Positions 52,655 through 60,837 of a stretch of DNA of 64,000 nucleotides are shown one piece after another. A program made the position numbers and the translations under genes. This DNA is from Streptomyces sp. ISL-43 (GTDB taxonomy: Bacteria > Actinomycetota > Actinomycetes > Streptomycetales > Streptomycetaceae), in the NCBI RefSeq assembly GCF_018614195.1, contig NZ_JAGGOT010000061.1, forward strand, positions 1 through 64,000. Direction: 5' to 3'. The notes under the pieces are model-generated. The model did not search any database. It had not been told where the DNA came from and saw only the letters and a list, made by a program, of their open reading frames with translations. The stretch's first letter is position 1. Each line of letters starts with the position of its first letter.

Positions 52655-53475
52655 GCCTGTGCCTCCGCGGGGCGGTTGGAGACCCTGGTCACCCAGTGGT
52701 CGAGGTCGAAGTCCTCGTCGCCGGTCAGCACCCGCCACAGCAGGATGCGGTTGTACCGCTCCAGCCGGCCGGTCGCCCCCTCGTACCACGGGAACATCGT
52801 GTCCAGCTCCGCCGCCACCTGTGGGTCGTCGAGGTCCGAGGTGTTCCACAGGCGCTGTTGACGCACCCTGGGATTGAAGCGGATCTTGAACATGTAGCGC
52901 ATCGCGTCGCTGTCGTTGCGCCGGCCCCCGTGCCAGAGACCGTGGTGCAGAAACACCACCGTCCCGGCCGGGCAGACCAGTCGGTCCTGGCCGCGCAGGT
53001 TCTGGTAGCGGCCGGTGTCGGACTCATTGATCCGCCGGAGGTGGCTGCCCGGCACGGTGAGCGTTCCGCCCATCTCCAGCGTCACCGCCTGCGGAAAGTA
53101 CATCAACTGCACGTCGAAGGCGTCCGGCCGGACGTCGATGATGGCGTCCCCGTGCAGCGGCTGCGCTTCGCCGCCGTGAGGCTCCCGGGTGTGCACGAAG
53201 TGATGGTCCACCCACGGCTCCGGGCCCACGAGGCTGTGCAGGGTCCCTGCCACCTGCGGCAGCTCCAGCAGCCGATGGACGAAGGATCCCTCCGCATAGG
53301 CCTCGGACAGCGGCGTCCCGTACCGCACCGGCGGCACACCTTCGGCCAGTACCGCCAAGCCCTCGGTGTTCATTTCGGCGGGGACCGCCGCGTCCAGTCG
53401 CAGCGACCCGCGCGCCACGAACCGCGCCATCCACACGGAATCGAGTAGTTCTTGTCTGTTCTTCACGACGTTCAC
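52651..53475 (-). CDS. Phytanoyl-CoA dioxygenase (PhyH) family protein
   Basis: A 274-residue Fe(II)/2-oxoglutarate oxygenase. The iron ligands fit QPLHGDAIID (HxD, about 110) and a distal His in HHGLWHGG (about 178), with an Arg about 10 residues on. It is divergent from an AraC gene, a common actinobacterial pairing often near sugar genes. The substrate is unknown; despite the family name, fatty acyl-CoA is unlikely here. The GTG at 53475 gives VNVVKNRQEL; a GTG nine bases in is an alternative, and no clear RBS decides. Confidence 0.82.
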   Translation of the reverse strand: MNVVKNRQELLDSVWMARFVARGSLRLDAAVPAEMNTEGLAVLAEGVPPVRYGTPLSEAYAEGSFVHRLLELPQVAGTLHSLVGPEPWVDHHFVHTREPHGGEAQPLHGDAIIDVRPDAFDVQLMYFPQAVTLEMGGTLTVPGSHLRRINESDTGRYQNLRGQDRLVCPAGTVVFLHHGLWHGGRRNDSDAMRYMFKIRFNPRVRQQRLWNTSDLDDPQVAAELDTMFPWYEGATGRLERYNRILLWRVLTGDEDFDLDHWVTRVSNRPAEAQA

Positions 53476-53612
53476 GCTAGGCCCGCCGGCCGCGCGCCGC
53501 GTGGGCCACGTTCACCCTCCAGTGGTCGATTCTCACCACGGTGCCCGGCACGCGGGCTCGAGGGTCGCGACCCCGAAGCGGGCTTGCGGGCACAGTGGTA
53601 GAACAGGTGACC

Positions 53613-54413
53613 ATGCGCACGGCCCTCGCCCACCTTGACGAGCCCCCGGCTCTCGCCGCCGTCGGCATCGGCGTGCACGGGCCGGGCGGACAGGTGGACG
53701 TGTTCTCACTGCCGGACCTCTGGCAGCTCCATCTGTACGACTACGAGGCCGACTTGACGGTGAATGGCACTCCGTACGCGATCCGCCCCGGCCGGGTCAG
53801 CCTCGTTCCGCCCGGAGCCGAGGTCCGCTATCACTACCGCGGCCGCTCCCCCCACCTCTACGTGCACCTCCGCCTGGGCTCAGGCGGAATCCCCCGCCAG
53901 GTTCCGGTGGTCCAGGACGCCGGCCCCGATCTCGCCCTGCTCACCGCCCAGTTCCAGCAGGCGTTGGCCGCCTGGCCGAACACCCCGGCACGGGCCGCTG
54001 CCGAGGTGTGGGCCGCCCTGTGGCGGGTCGCCCAGCTCGCCCCTCCGAGGGAGCGGAACGCACGGGCCGTTCATCCGGCGGTCGCAGCCGCCGTGGCCCT
54101 CGTCGAGGCACGGCTGGGGCAGCCGCTGAGGGTGCCGGACATCGCGGCGGCGGTCGGCGTCTCCCACAACCACCTGACGCGGCTCTTCCGCGCCGCGACG
54201 GGGGAGACGGTCGTCGGCTACATCCGGGCCCGGCGCATGGAACGGGCGCGCCACTTCCTGCAGGCCACCACGCTCTCCGTCCCCGCCGTCGCCGCGTCGG
54301 TCGGCATTCCCGACCTGCAGGCGTTCAACAAGGCCTGCCGCCGCGCACTCGGAGCCTCTCCGCGCGGCATCCGCGGCGCCCAGCCCCCTTCCCCGCACTC
54401 CCCCGCCCCGTGA
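53613..54413 (+). CDS. AraC-family transcriptional regulator
   Basis: A 266-residue AraC/XylS regulator. The N-terminal cupin (about 10-120) would bind a ligand, with ADLTVNGTPYAIRPGRVSLVPPGAEVRYHYRG. The C-terminal double HTH shows LRVPDIAAAVGVSHNHLTRLFRAATGETVVGYIRARRMERARHFL and AASVGIPDLQAFNKACRRALG. The second helix-turn-helix has Leu-Gln-Ala in place of the usual YFSRxFK-type residues. It probably controls the divergent PhyH gene. Confidence 0.9.
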   Translation: MRTALAHLDEPPALAAVGIGVHGPGGQVDVFSLPDLWQLHLYDYEADLTVNGTPYAIRPGRVSLVPPGAEVRYHYRGRSPHLYVHLRLGSGGIPRQVPVVQDAGPDLALLTAQFQQALAAWPNTPARAAAEVWAALWRVAQLAPPRERNARAVHPAVAAAVALVEARLGQPLRVPDIAAAVGVSHNHLTRLFRAATGETVVGYIRARRMERARHFLQATTLSVPAVAASVGIPDLQAFNKACRRALGASPRGIRGAQPPSPHSPAP

Positions 54414-54512
54414 GCGGACCCTTCGGCAACCTTTTCGCATCCTGCGGCAACCCATTCGCATCCGGCGGCAACCAAGGAGTGCACCTCGACCCGAATCTTC
54501 GAACGGACGGAC

Positions 54513-55469
54513 ATGCAGACTGCACGGCAGGCCGCGCGGCAGCGCAGGCACAGACACAGGCTGATGGTGGGAACGACGGTGGCGCTGACCACCGCGGGCG
54601 TCCTCGTCTGCCTGGTGACAGCCATGCTCCCCGGCCCCAAGGCCGAGGCCGGGGCCGGCGTGGCCGCACCACCCGCCGCCACCCGGGCGGGAGTCGCGCC
54701 CGCGGCCCCGACGAGCCCCGCGCCCCCGGCGTCCGGCTCGCCCGCTGCGGAGACCCCGGCCCCCGCGACCGCCACCGCCGTCGGCACGACCAGCGCGGCG
54801 CCGCAGCCTTCGGCGAAGGCAACCCCACCGGCGGCGTCCAACCCGGAACCGTCGCCGGGACGCATCCAGCCCGGGACCACCTACAAGGGCGTCGCCACCG
54901 CCTACGCCGCCGCCGACGGCAACGGCGCCTGCCTGTTCGGCCCGAGCGACGATCTCATGATCGCGGCGATGAACACCACCGACTACGAGTCGTCCAGGGC
55001 GTGCGGCGCGTACGTGCGCGTCCGCGCCGCGAACGGCGCCTCGATCACCGTCCGGATCACCAACGAATGCCCGCTGCCCTGCGCACCCGGACAACTGGAC
55101 CTCAGCGAACAGGCCTTCGCGAAACTGGCCGATCTCAAGGCCGGCCGTGTCCCGATCACCTGGACCCTGCTGAGCCCCCGCACGTCCGACACCCTCTCCC
55201 TCCGGTACAAGACCGGGTCCAGCCCCCACTGGTGCGGCATCCAGGTGATCGACCACCGGAATCCGGTCGCACGACTGGAGGTACGCACCGGAAAGGGCTG
55301 GCAGAGACTGCCCCGTACCGACTACAACTACTTCCTCTCCGTCGACGGCAGCGGATGCGGCGGCGCGATAAGGATCACCGACATCTACGGAGAGCAGCTG
55401 ACGGTCGACGGGACCGCGCTGCTGCCGAACGTCGCACAACCGACCCGCGTCCAGTTCGCCGCGCACTGA
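54513..55469 (+). CDS. Expansin-like secreted or anchored protein
   Basis: A 318-residue bacterial expansin-type protein. A basic N-terminus and one hydrophobic span (about 18-40) are followed by a Pro/Ala/Thr-rich linker to about 118. Then come a double-psi barrel (GVATAYAAADGNGACLFG, NECPLPCAPGQLDLSEQAFAKLADLKAGRVPITW) and a C-terminal CBM63-like domain (WCGIQVIDHRNPVARLEV). The Asp of QLDLSEQAF matches the essential Asp of BsEXLX1. Expansins loosen cellulose-xyloglucan junctions without hydrolysis. Whether the N-terminal span is cleaved or anchors the protein is unclear. No operator copy lies upstream. Confidence 0.85.
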   Translation: MQTARQAARQRRHRHRLMVGTTVALTTAGVLVCLVTAMLPGPKAEAGAGVAAPPAATRAGVAPAAPTSPAPPASGSPAAETPAPATATAVGTTSAAPQPSAKATPPAASNPEPSPGRIQPGTTYKGVATAYAAADGNGACLFGPSDDLMIAAMNTTDYESSRACGAYVRVRAANGASITVRITNECPLPCAPGQLDLSEQAFAKLADLKAGRVPITWTLLSPRTSDTLSLRYKTGSSPHWCGIQVIDHRNPVARLEVRTGKGWQRLPRTDYNYFLSVDGSGCGGAIRITDIYGEQLTVDGTALLPNVAQPTRVQFAAH

Positions 55470-55593
55470 AACCGGACGCTGCGGGGTAGCGGAGCCGGGG
55501 TACGCCGCATCGGAGCGCCCTGGCCGACCGGGCACTGGTACGCTGCCGCTCGGATGTTAACGCACACATTTGCGAAGGGGACGACCAACGGAC

Positions 55594-56127
55594 ATGGTCC
55601 TCGATGACGCGTCCGCGGAGTTCCACGACTTCTTCGAACGCCACTACGCCGAACTCGCCCGGTTCGCCCATCTCCTGACGGGCGAGGCGGACGGCGCCGA
55701 CGATCTGGCCGCGGACGCCCTGATCGCACTGTGGCAGCGCTGGGACCGGCTGCGCCAGGCCGAGTACCCGCTCGCCTACGCCCGTGGCGTGGTCGCCAAC
55801 CTGGCGCGGTCACGGATCCGCAGCGCGGTTCGCGAGCGCCGCCGGATCGCCCTGTTCTGGTCCCGCGGTGTGGAGCCGCTGGACGGTCCGGACGTGGCCG
55901 CCGTGGTGGACGTGCGTACGGCTCTCGCCCGGTTGCCGTTCCGGAAGCGGACCTGCGTGGTCCTGCGGCACGCCTTCGACCTGTCGGAGAAGGACACCGC
56001 TCTGGCGCTCGGAATATCGGTCGGTACGGTGAAGAGCCAGACCTCGAAGGGGATGGCCGAGCTGGAACGGATGCTGGGCAGCACAGGAGCGGCCGGGGAA
56101 CTGTTGGCGGGGAGGAGGAGCCGTTGA
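55594..56127 (+). CDS. ECF sigma factor, SigE-family (SigE_Actino type)
   Basis: A 177-residue sigma factor with region 2 (FFERHYAELARFAHLLTGEADGADDLAADALIALWQRWDRLRQAEYPLAYARGVVANLARSRIR) and region 4 (RLPFRKRTCVVLRHAFDLSEKDTALALGISVGTVKSQTSKGMAELE). The ATG at 55594 starts the conserved region; a TTG 24 bases earlier is less likely. It overlaps the next gene by TTGA, so sigma factor and membrane partner are co-translated. Target promoters are unknown; the expansin gene immediately upstream is a candidate. Confidence 0.92.
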   Translation: MVLDDASAEFHDFFERHYAELARFAHLLTGEADGADDLAADALIALWQRWDRLRQAEYPLAYARGVVANLARSRIRSAVRERRRIALFWSRGVEPLDGPDVAAVVDVRTALARLPFRKRTCVVLRHAFDLSEKDTALALGISVGTVKSQTSKGMAELERMLGSTGAAGELLAGRRSR

Positions 56128-56942
56128 ACGAGGAACTCACCGGGCGGCTGCGCGCGGCCGCCGAGGCCCACCAGCCCGACCGTGCCCGGATCCTGGCACG
56201 CGTGGAACGCGGCATGTCCGGCGCCCCCGTCCGTCACCGCGAGTCTTCGCGCGCGAGGTCTTGGCCCAGGATCGCACTCGCCTCCCTCGCCGCGGCCGGC
56301 ACTCTGGCCGTCGGTGGTTTCGCCGTCGCCGCCATCGTCCAGTCCCCGCCGGCCCAGCCGGACGTCTCGGCCACCCCCGCCGCGCCGTCCGCGCCGTCCG
56401 GGAATCCCCGGTCGACACCGTCGACACGGTCGACACCATCGGCGCCCGCCACCGGCCGCCCGACCACACCGGACCGTTCGTCCCCGACGGGCCCCAGCCC
56501 TTCGGCGTCAGGCGCCACGGGCTCGGCGCAGCCCGGCGGCGCGCACGTCCAGGAAGGGCCTCTGTCGTCGGCCGGCTCCTTGGGCGCGAACAGCAACACC
56601 TTCTGGACGCAGAGCAACATCACCCTCAAGTCCACCCAGCCGCTCACCGCACTCACCGTGGAACTGCGCATCAGGCAGACCGGCGCAGTGCAGAGCACCG
56701 GCAGCTGGCGGACGATGCCCGCCGAGGATTTCACCGTCACGGTGCAGCACGAGGACGGAGCGGTGGTCTACCGCTGGATCCTCAAGCCGGGCCGTACGGT
56801 ACCGGCCGGACAGCATGTCTTCGCCGGCCAGTACAACCACGCCGCCGGCGAGCGCGAGGCCGAGCACGACGGCTACCGCGTCGACGCCAACGGTCCCCGC
56901 GGCACGCTCTCGGTCTGGGGCGGCTTCCCGCCGGCACGATGA
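56124..56942 (+). CDS. Single-span membrane protein coupled to the ECF sigma factor, possible anti-sigma
   Basis: A 272-residue protein starting at TTG within TTGA of the sigma-factor stop, with a strong ggaggagg RBS. The layout is a short cytoplasmic segment (NEELTGRLRAAAEAHQPDRARILARVERGM), one transmembrane span (about 60-80), a Ser/Pro/Thr-rich linker and an exported C-terminal domain of about 130 residues (TFWTQSNITLKSTQPLTALTVELRIRQTG). This topology and coupling fit an anti-sigma role, but no HxxxCxxC zinc anti-sigma motif is present. The exported part has a beta-sandwich look, perhaps ligand-binding. Confidence 0.75.
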   Translation: MNEELTGRLRAAAEAHQPDRARILARVERGMSGAPVRHRESSRARSWPRIALASLAAAGTLAVGGFAVAAIVQSPPAQPDVSATPAAPSAPSGNPRSTPSTRSTPSAPATGRPTTPDRSSPTGPSPSASGATGSAQPGGAHVQEGPLSSAGSLGANSNTFWTQSNITLKSTQPLTALTVELRIRQTGAVQSTGSWRTMPAEDFTVTVQHEDGAVVYRWILKPGRTVPAGQHVFAGQYNHAAGEREAEHDGYRVDANGPRGTLSVWGGFPPAR

Positions 56943-56996
56943 GGCCGTGCCGCTTAGCCGGCCCGTGGGTGGAACGGCGCGGACCGCCGCCCGCCG

Positions 56997-57287
56997 CTTT
57001 CCACGGTGCTTCACCGATACAAGTTCGACCGATCCGTCCGCGTAGGAGACCACTAAGTCTTCGTGCCACTCGCACACCACCGACTCGACAACGTCCTGAG
57101 TGACCAGCGCAAGGCACATCTGGGCGGCGACCTCGGCCTGGTAGCGATAGTTGCCCAGAGCGTCCGACCCAGAATCCTCCAGCGGCGCCATGCGGAAGAT
57201 CCGATGAACGAACTCTTCGTCAGACTCTTCGTCCTCGAAGCCCTCTGCCGACTCGGCCACATCCGCATCCACCACCCCCACCCCCAT
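56997..57287 (-). pseudogene. N-terminal stub of a DUF4297 (Cap4-like dsDNA nuclease) protein
   Basis: About 97 residues matching the start of DUF4297 proteins: an acidic leader (GFEDEESDEEF) and LGNYRYQAEVAAQMCLALVTQDVVESVVCEWHEDLVVSYADGSVELVSVKHRGK, where the E...VK pattern is the start of a PD-(D/E)xK-like nuclease fold. After SVKHRGK the reading passes into antisense of the neighbouring membrane-protein gene, so the rest is deleted. DUF4297 domains occur in anti-phage proteins such as the CBASS effector Cap4. It looks like the remains of a defence gene lost by a deletion ending near 56990. Confidence 0.7.
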
Positions 57288-57439
57288 CCCACCGCCGGAG
57301 ACACGGCCACAAGGCCAGCGGCGGAAGATCACCACAACCACCACAGCAACCGTGCGCTCCGTAACTACTCGATCACAGCCAAAGGGCAACGATCGAGCAG
57401 GAGGGCCGCAACACACCCCCGGAGGCGGCGCCCAGGAGC

Positions 57440-57740
57440 GTCTACCCCCGCACGCGCGGGAGCCCGCCGCGCCGCTCGTCGCAGCCGACCTCAATGTCCG
57501 TCGAACACCCGCGGGAGCTCCCCGTCCCCATCGGGCAGGGCCAGGGTGACCGTGCCGTCCGTCCCGTACCCGCATGAGTCCACCGGTCTGCGCGGAGGCC
57601 ACACTCGCGGGAGTCCGCCGTCCTGCAAGATCGCGTGGGCCAGTTCGCTGAGGACGTCCCACATCCGCGGGAGTCCACCGGCTTGCTCCAGCCGGTCGCC
57701 CTCATGAGCGAAGTCCGTCCCGTACCCGCGGGAGTCAAGC
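57440..57740 (-). CRISPR. Degenerate type I-E-like CRISPR array, six repeat copies, no cas genes
   Basis: Six related about 29-bp units start near 57440, 57495, 57556, 57591, 57651 and 57712 (intervals 55, 61, 35, 60 and 61). Three intervals leave spacers of 31-32 bases, the type I-E spacing. On the minus strand the core reads CTCCCGCGGGTACGGGAC, with the CCCG...CGGG stem of I-E repeats; the copy at 57440 is nearest to canonical actinobacterial repeats (CTCCCGCGCGTGCGGGGG). Repeats have diverged and one spacer is mostly lost, so the array is probably inactive. The 650-base gap it occupies (57288-57938) holds nothing else recognisable. Confidence 0.65.
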
Positions 57741-57938
57741 GTGCTAGGCCAGCCCGTCAATCGTCGCGCAGACCGCCCCGCCGCCGACGGGATGACAACA
57801 TCACTTTGTCGCCTATCCACAAGCCTCACGCAACGCGGATCGCGGCTGCAGGCCGCACCACCGCCCGCCGGACTCCCTGAAAGCGGAACGCAGACCGCAG
57901 CCACACGCGACCCGCGTCCACGCCGACATCAGCACAGC

Positions 57939-58904
57939 TCAGCGCGTTCTCCCCCTAGGCTTCAGGCGAGTTGGGGGGAGCTCCGGAGCAGGAATCGGAA
58001 GACCGTCGTAGCCCTTGACCTCACCGAAGCGGCTGCCGTTCATCCACGCATCACGCGCCTCTGCGATATCCTCCTGGGACCGTCCGATCCAGTTCCAGAA
58101 CATCACGATCTCCTCCTCGAACGGCTCGCCGCCCAGCAGCATCAGGCCGGCGTCCGAGGTCGCGCGCAGGGGGAGGTCCGTGCGGCCGCAGCCGAGGTAG
58201 AGCATGGAGCCCGGGAGGACCGGGACGCCGTCGACGTGGGCCTCGCCGGACATCGACAGGACCGCGTACTCGAAGTCCGGGTCCAGCGGGAGCCGGGTCT
58301 GCGTGCCCGCCGCCAGGGTCAGGTCCGCGCCGACGATCGGGCTGTACGTGGATCCGGGCGAGGTCGCCGTGTCCAGCGTGCCCAGGATGACGGTCGCGGC
58401 CAGGCCGGGGGCGGTGACCAGTGGGAGCTCCGCGTGGTGCTGGAAGTGCGGGTCCACGTCGCGGTGGGCGTCCGGGAGGGCCACCCACAGCTGCGCGCCG
58501 TGCAGGAGGCGGGGGTGCGGGCTCGGGCTCTCCTCGGAGTGGCTGATGCCGCGCCCGGAGGTCATCAGTCCGAGCTCGCGCGGGCGGATCGTCTCCAGGC
58601 TGCCGACGCTGTCGCGGTGCAGTACCTCGCCCTCGTGGAGCCAGCTGACGGTCTGCAGTCCCGAGTGGGGATGGGGGGCCACCTGCATGCCGGGCTCGTC
58701 CGCGATGTCGTCCGGGCCGTAGTGGTCGACGAAGCACCAGGCGCCGACCATCCGGCGGCCCAGGTTCGGCAGGAGGCGGCGTACCTCGGTGGACTCACCG
58801 AGCTTGACGGTGCGCGGGCTCAGGAGCTCGCGCACGGGCTCGGCCACGACGAATCCGCGGCCGCCGCAGGTGGAGAGCGCGGGCTGGCGATCGAGATTGC
58901 TCAT
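57939..58904 (-). CDS. Pirin-family protein
   Basis: A 321-residue bicupin of the pirin/YhhW family. The metal-binding histidines are seen in FVDHYGPDD, APHPHSGLQTVSWLHEGEVLHRDSVG and GISHSEES. Pirins are iron-dependent; several act as quercetinases or redox-linked regulators, but the role here cannot be told. The ATG at MSNLDRQ is preferred over a GTG nine bases upstream. It is divergent from the TPR-protein gene (107-base gap). Confidence 0.92.
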   Translation of the reverse strand: MSNLDRQPALSTCGGRGFVVAEPVRELLSPRTVKLGESTEVRRLLPNLGRRMVGAWCFVDHYGPDDIADEPGMQVAPHPHSGLQTVSWLHEGEVLHRDSVGSLETIRPRELGLMTSGRGISHSEESPSPHPRLLHGAQLWVALPDAHRDVDPHFQHHAELPLVTAPGLAATVILGTLDTATSPGSTYSPIVGADLTLAAGTQTRLPLDPDFEYAVLSMSGEAHVDGVPVLPGSMLYLGCGRTDLPLRATSDAGLMLLGGEPFEEEIVMFWNWIGRSQEDIAEARDAWMNGSRFGEVKGYDGLPIPAPELPPTRLKPRGRTR

Positions 58905-59011
58905 ACGGCACAACTTAGTCCCGGCGCGGTCGCCGCTGCCCTCGGAATGTTCAACCGGATCCCCGTGTTGGAGGAGGCTGACACAGCACCTGAACGGCGG
59001 AAGGGATCCGA

Positions 59012-59362
59012 ATGGACGCGCGGCAGGGCTACCTGGAGCACGGGACCGCGGCCGAGCGCTGGGACCGCGGCCGGCTGTTCTTCGAGGCCAAGGAGTACGC
59101 GAAGGCCGCCCTGGTCCTGGACGGCGTAGCCGCCGAGGCCCCCGAGCTGCTGGCGCCCCGGCTGCTGCTGGCCCGCGCCTACTACCACTCCGCCCAGCTC
59201 TCCCGGGCCGAGGACGAGCTGCGCGCCATCCTGGAGCGGTGGCCCGTGGAGGACTATGCGCAGCTCATGCTCGGCCGGACCCTGGAGCGCCGGGGCCGGG
59301 CCGCCGAGGCGGCGCCGTACCTGCGGATCGCCGCGGCGATGGCCGGGGACTTCCCGGAGTAG
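59012..59362 (+). CDS. Tetratricopeptide-repeat protein
   Basis: A 116-residue soluble protein made of about three TPR-like helical pairs: WDRGRLFFEAKEYAKAALVLDGVAAEAPELLAPRLLLARAYYHSAQLSRAEDELRAILERWPVEDYAQLMLGRTLERRGRAAEAAPYLRIA. TPRs mediate protein-protein contacts; the partner is unknown. It has no signal peptide. A related gene commonly sits next to pirin in streptomycetes, to my recollection. Confidence 0.88.
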   Translation: MDARQGYLEHGTAAERWDRGRLFFEAKEYAKAALVLDGVAAEAPELLAPRLLLARAYYHSAQLSRAEDELRAILERWPVEDYAQLMLGRTLERRGRAAEAAPYLRIAAAMAGDFPE

Positions 59363-59488
59363 GCCCCGGTAGGTCCCGGTAGTTCCCGGACCGGGCCCCG
59401 GTGATTGCGGAGTAACACACTCCGTCGGCCGCTCCCCGGCCCCGCCCATGCGGGACCGGGGCGGCCCCTCGGTTAGCCTGGGGGCAAT

Positions 59489-60751
59489 ATGAACCGTCTG
59501 ACCACGCCCTTCGGCTCCTTCGAGCTCGCCCGCTTCCCCGAGGACCCGCGCGACCGGCTCCGCGCATGGGACGCCGCCGACGAGTACCTGCTGCGCCACC
59601 TCGAATCCGGTACGGGCGAACGCGGCCCGGTGGATCTGGCCGGCGCCGGGCAGATCACCGTGATCGGGGACCGTTGGGGGGCGCTGACGACGGCGCTGGC
59701 CGACCACCACCCCACGCAGATCACCGACTCCAGCCTGACCCGTTCCGCCACCGCGGCCAACCTGGACCGCAACGGCATCGGGACGAGCAAGAGCACCGTC
59801 ACGCTGCTGACCACGCAGGACGCGCCGCCGGAGCGGATCGACGTACTCCTGGTGCGCGTCCCCAAGAGCCTGGCGCTGCTGGAGGACCAGCTCTACCGGC
59901 TGGCCCCGCACGTGCACGCCGGGACCGTCGTCGTGGGCACCGGCATGGTGAAGGAGATCCACACCTCCACCCTGCGGCTCTTCGAGAAGATCCTCGGCCC
60001 GACCAAGACCTCGCTGGCCGAGAAGAAGGCCCGGCTGATCTTCTGCACGCCCGGGAACCCCGGCGCGGCGCACCCCACGACCGCCGGGCCGTGGCCGGTG
60101 ACGTACACGGTGGACCAGGAGGCGGGATCGGGCTCCGGTCTGACCGCCGTCAACCACGCCGGGATCTTCTGCGCCGACCGGCTGGACGTCGGCACCCGCT
60201 TCTTCCTCCAGAACATCCCGACCAACACGGACGGAGCCCGCGTCGTCGACCTGGGCTGCGGCAACGGCATCGTCGGCACGGCGGTCGCGGTGGCCGACCC
60301 GGACGCCGAGGTCGTCTTCACGGACGAGTCGTACCAGGCGGTGGCCTCGGCCAAGGCGACGTACCGCGCGAACGTGCAGGGCCGGCTGGACCGGGCCGAG
60401 TTCCTCGTCGGGGACGGTGTCGCGATGCTGCCGCCCGGGTCGGTGGACTTGATCCTCTGCAACCCGCCCTTCCACTCCCACCAGGCGACGACGGACGCGA
60501 CGGCGCTGCGCATGTTCGCGCAGTCGCGCAAGGCGTTGCGTCCGGGCGGCGAGCTGTGGGTGGTCGCCAACCGCCACATGGGCTATCACACGCACCTGCG
60601 GCGCCTCTTCGGCAACAGCGAAGTGACCGCGAGCGAACCGAAGTTCGTGGTCCTGCGGGCGGTCAAGCGCGAACAGCCCCGTGGTGACAGCCGCAACGAG
60701 GGCCGTGGCGAGGGCCGTGGCGAGCACCGGGTCGAGCACCGCGGGCAGTGA
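59489..60751 (+). CDS. rlmG: RlmG/RsmC-type rRNA guanine-N2 methyltransferase
   Basis: A 420-residue two-domain methyltransferase. The N-terminal half is a degenerate methyltransferase fold. The C-terminal half has the SAM motif VVDLGCGNGIVG (about 252) and the catalytic LCNPPFHSHQ (about 330). Length and arrangement match RlmG, which methylates 23S rRNA near position 1835, but RsmC cannot be excluded. The C-terminal tail is a low-complexity run (RNEGRGEGRGEHRVEHRGQ). The start ATG follows a 126-base gap. Confidence 0.85.
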   Translation: MNRLTTPFGSFELARFPEDPRDRLRAWDAADEYLLRHLESGTGERGPVDLAGAGQITVIGDRWGALTTALADHHPTQITDSSLTRSATAANLDRNGIGTSKSTVTLLTTQDAPPERIDVLLVRVPKSLALLEDQLYRLAPHVHAGTVVVGTGMVKEIHTSTLRLFEKILGPTKTSLAEKKARLIFCTPGNPGAAHPTTAGPWPVTYTVDQEAGSGSGLTAVNHAGIFCADRLDVGTRFFLQNIPTNTDGARVVDLGCGNGIVGTAVAVADPDAEVVFTDESYQAVASAKATYRANVQGRLDRAEFLVGDGVAMLPPGSVDLILCNPPFHSHQATTDATALRMFAQSRKALRPGGELWVVANRHMGYHTHLRRLFGNSEVTASEPKFVVLRAVKREQPRGDSRNEGRGEGRGEHRVEHRGQ

Positions 60752-60837
60752 CCCGCGCGCGGCCCGGCCCGCGACGCACCATGTGACCTGCCGGTACACC
60801 CGCCGGTAGGTCCCCCGGTTCGTCCTACACTCGCCGC

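Noticed and set aside
57063..57707. Plus-strand open frame over the DUF4297 stub and CRISPR relic
   Set aside because: Its translation shows no family features, while the minus strand gives a recognisable DUF4297 N-terminus and the repeats have 61-base, non-coding periodicity.
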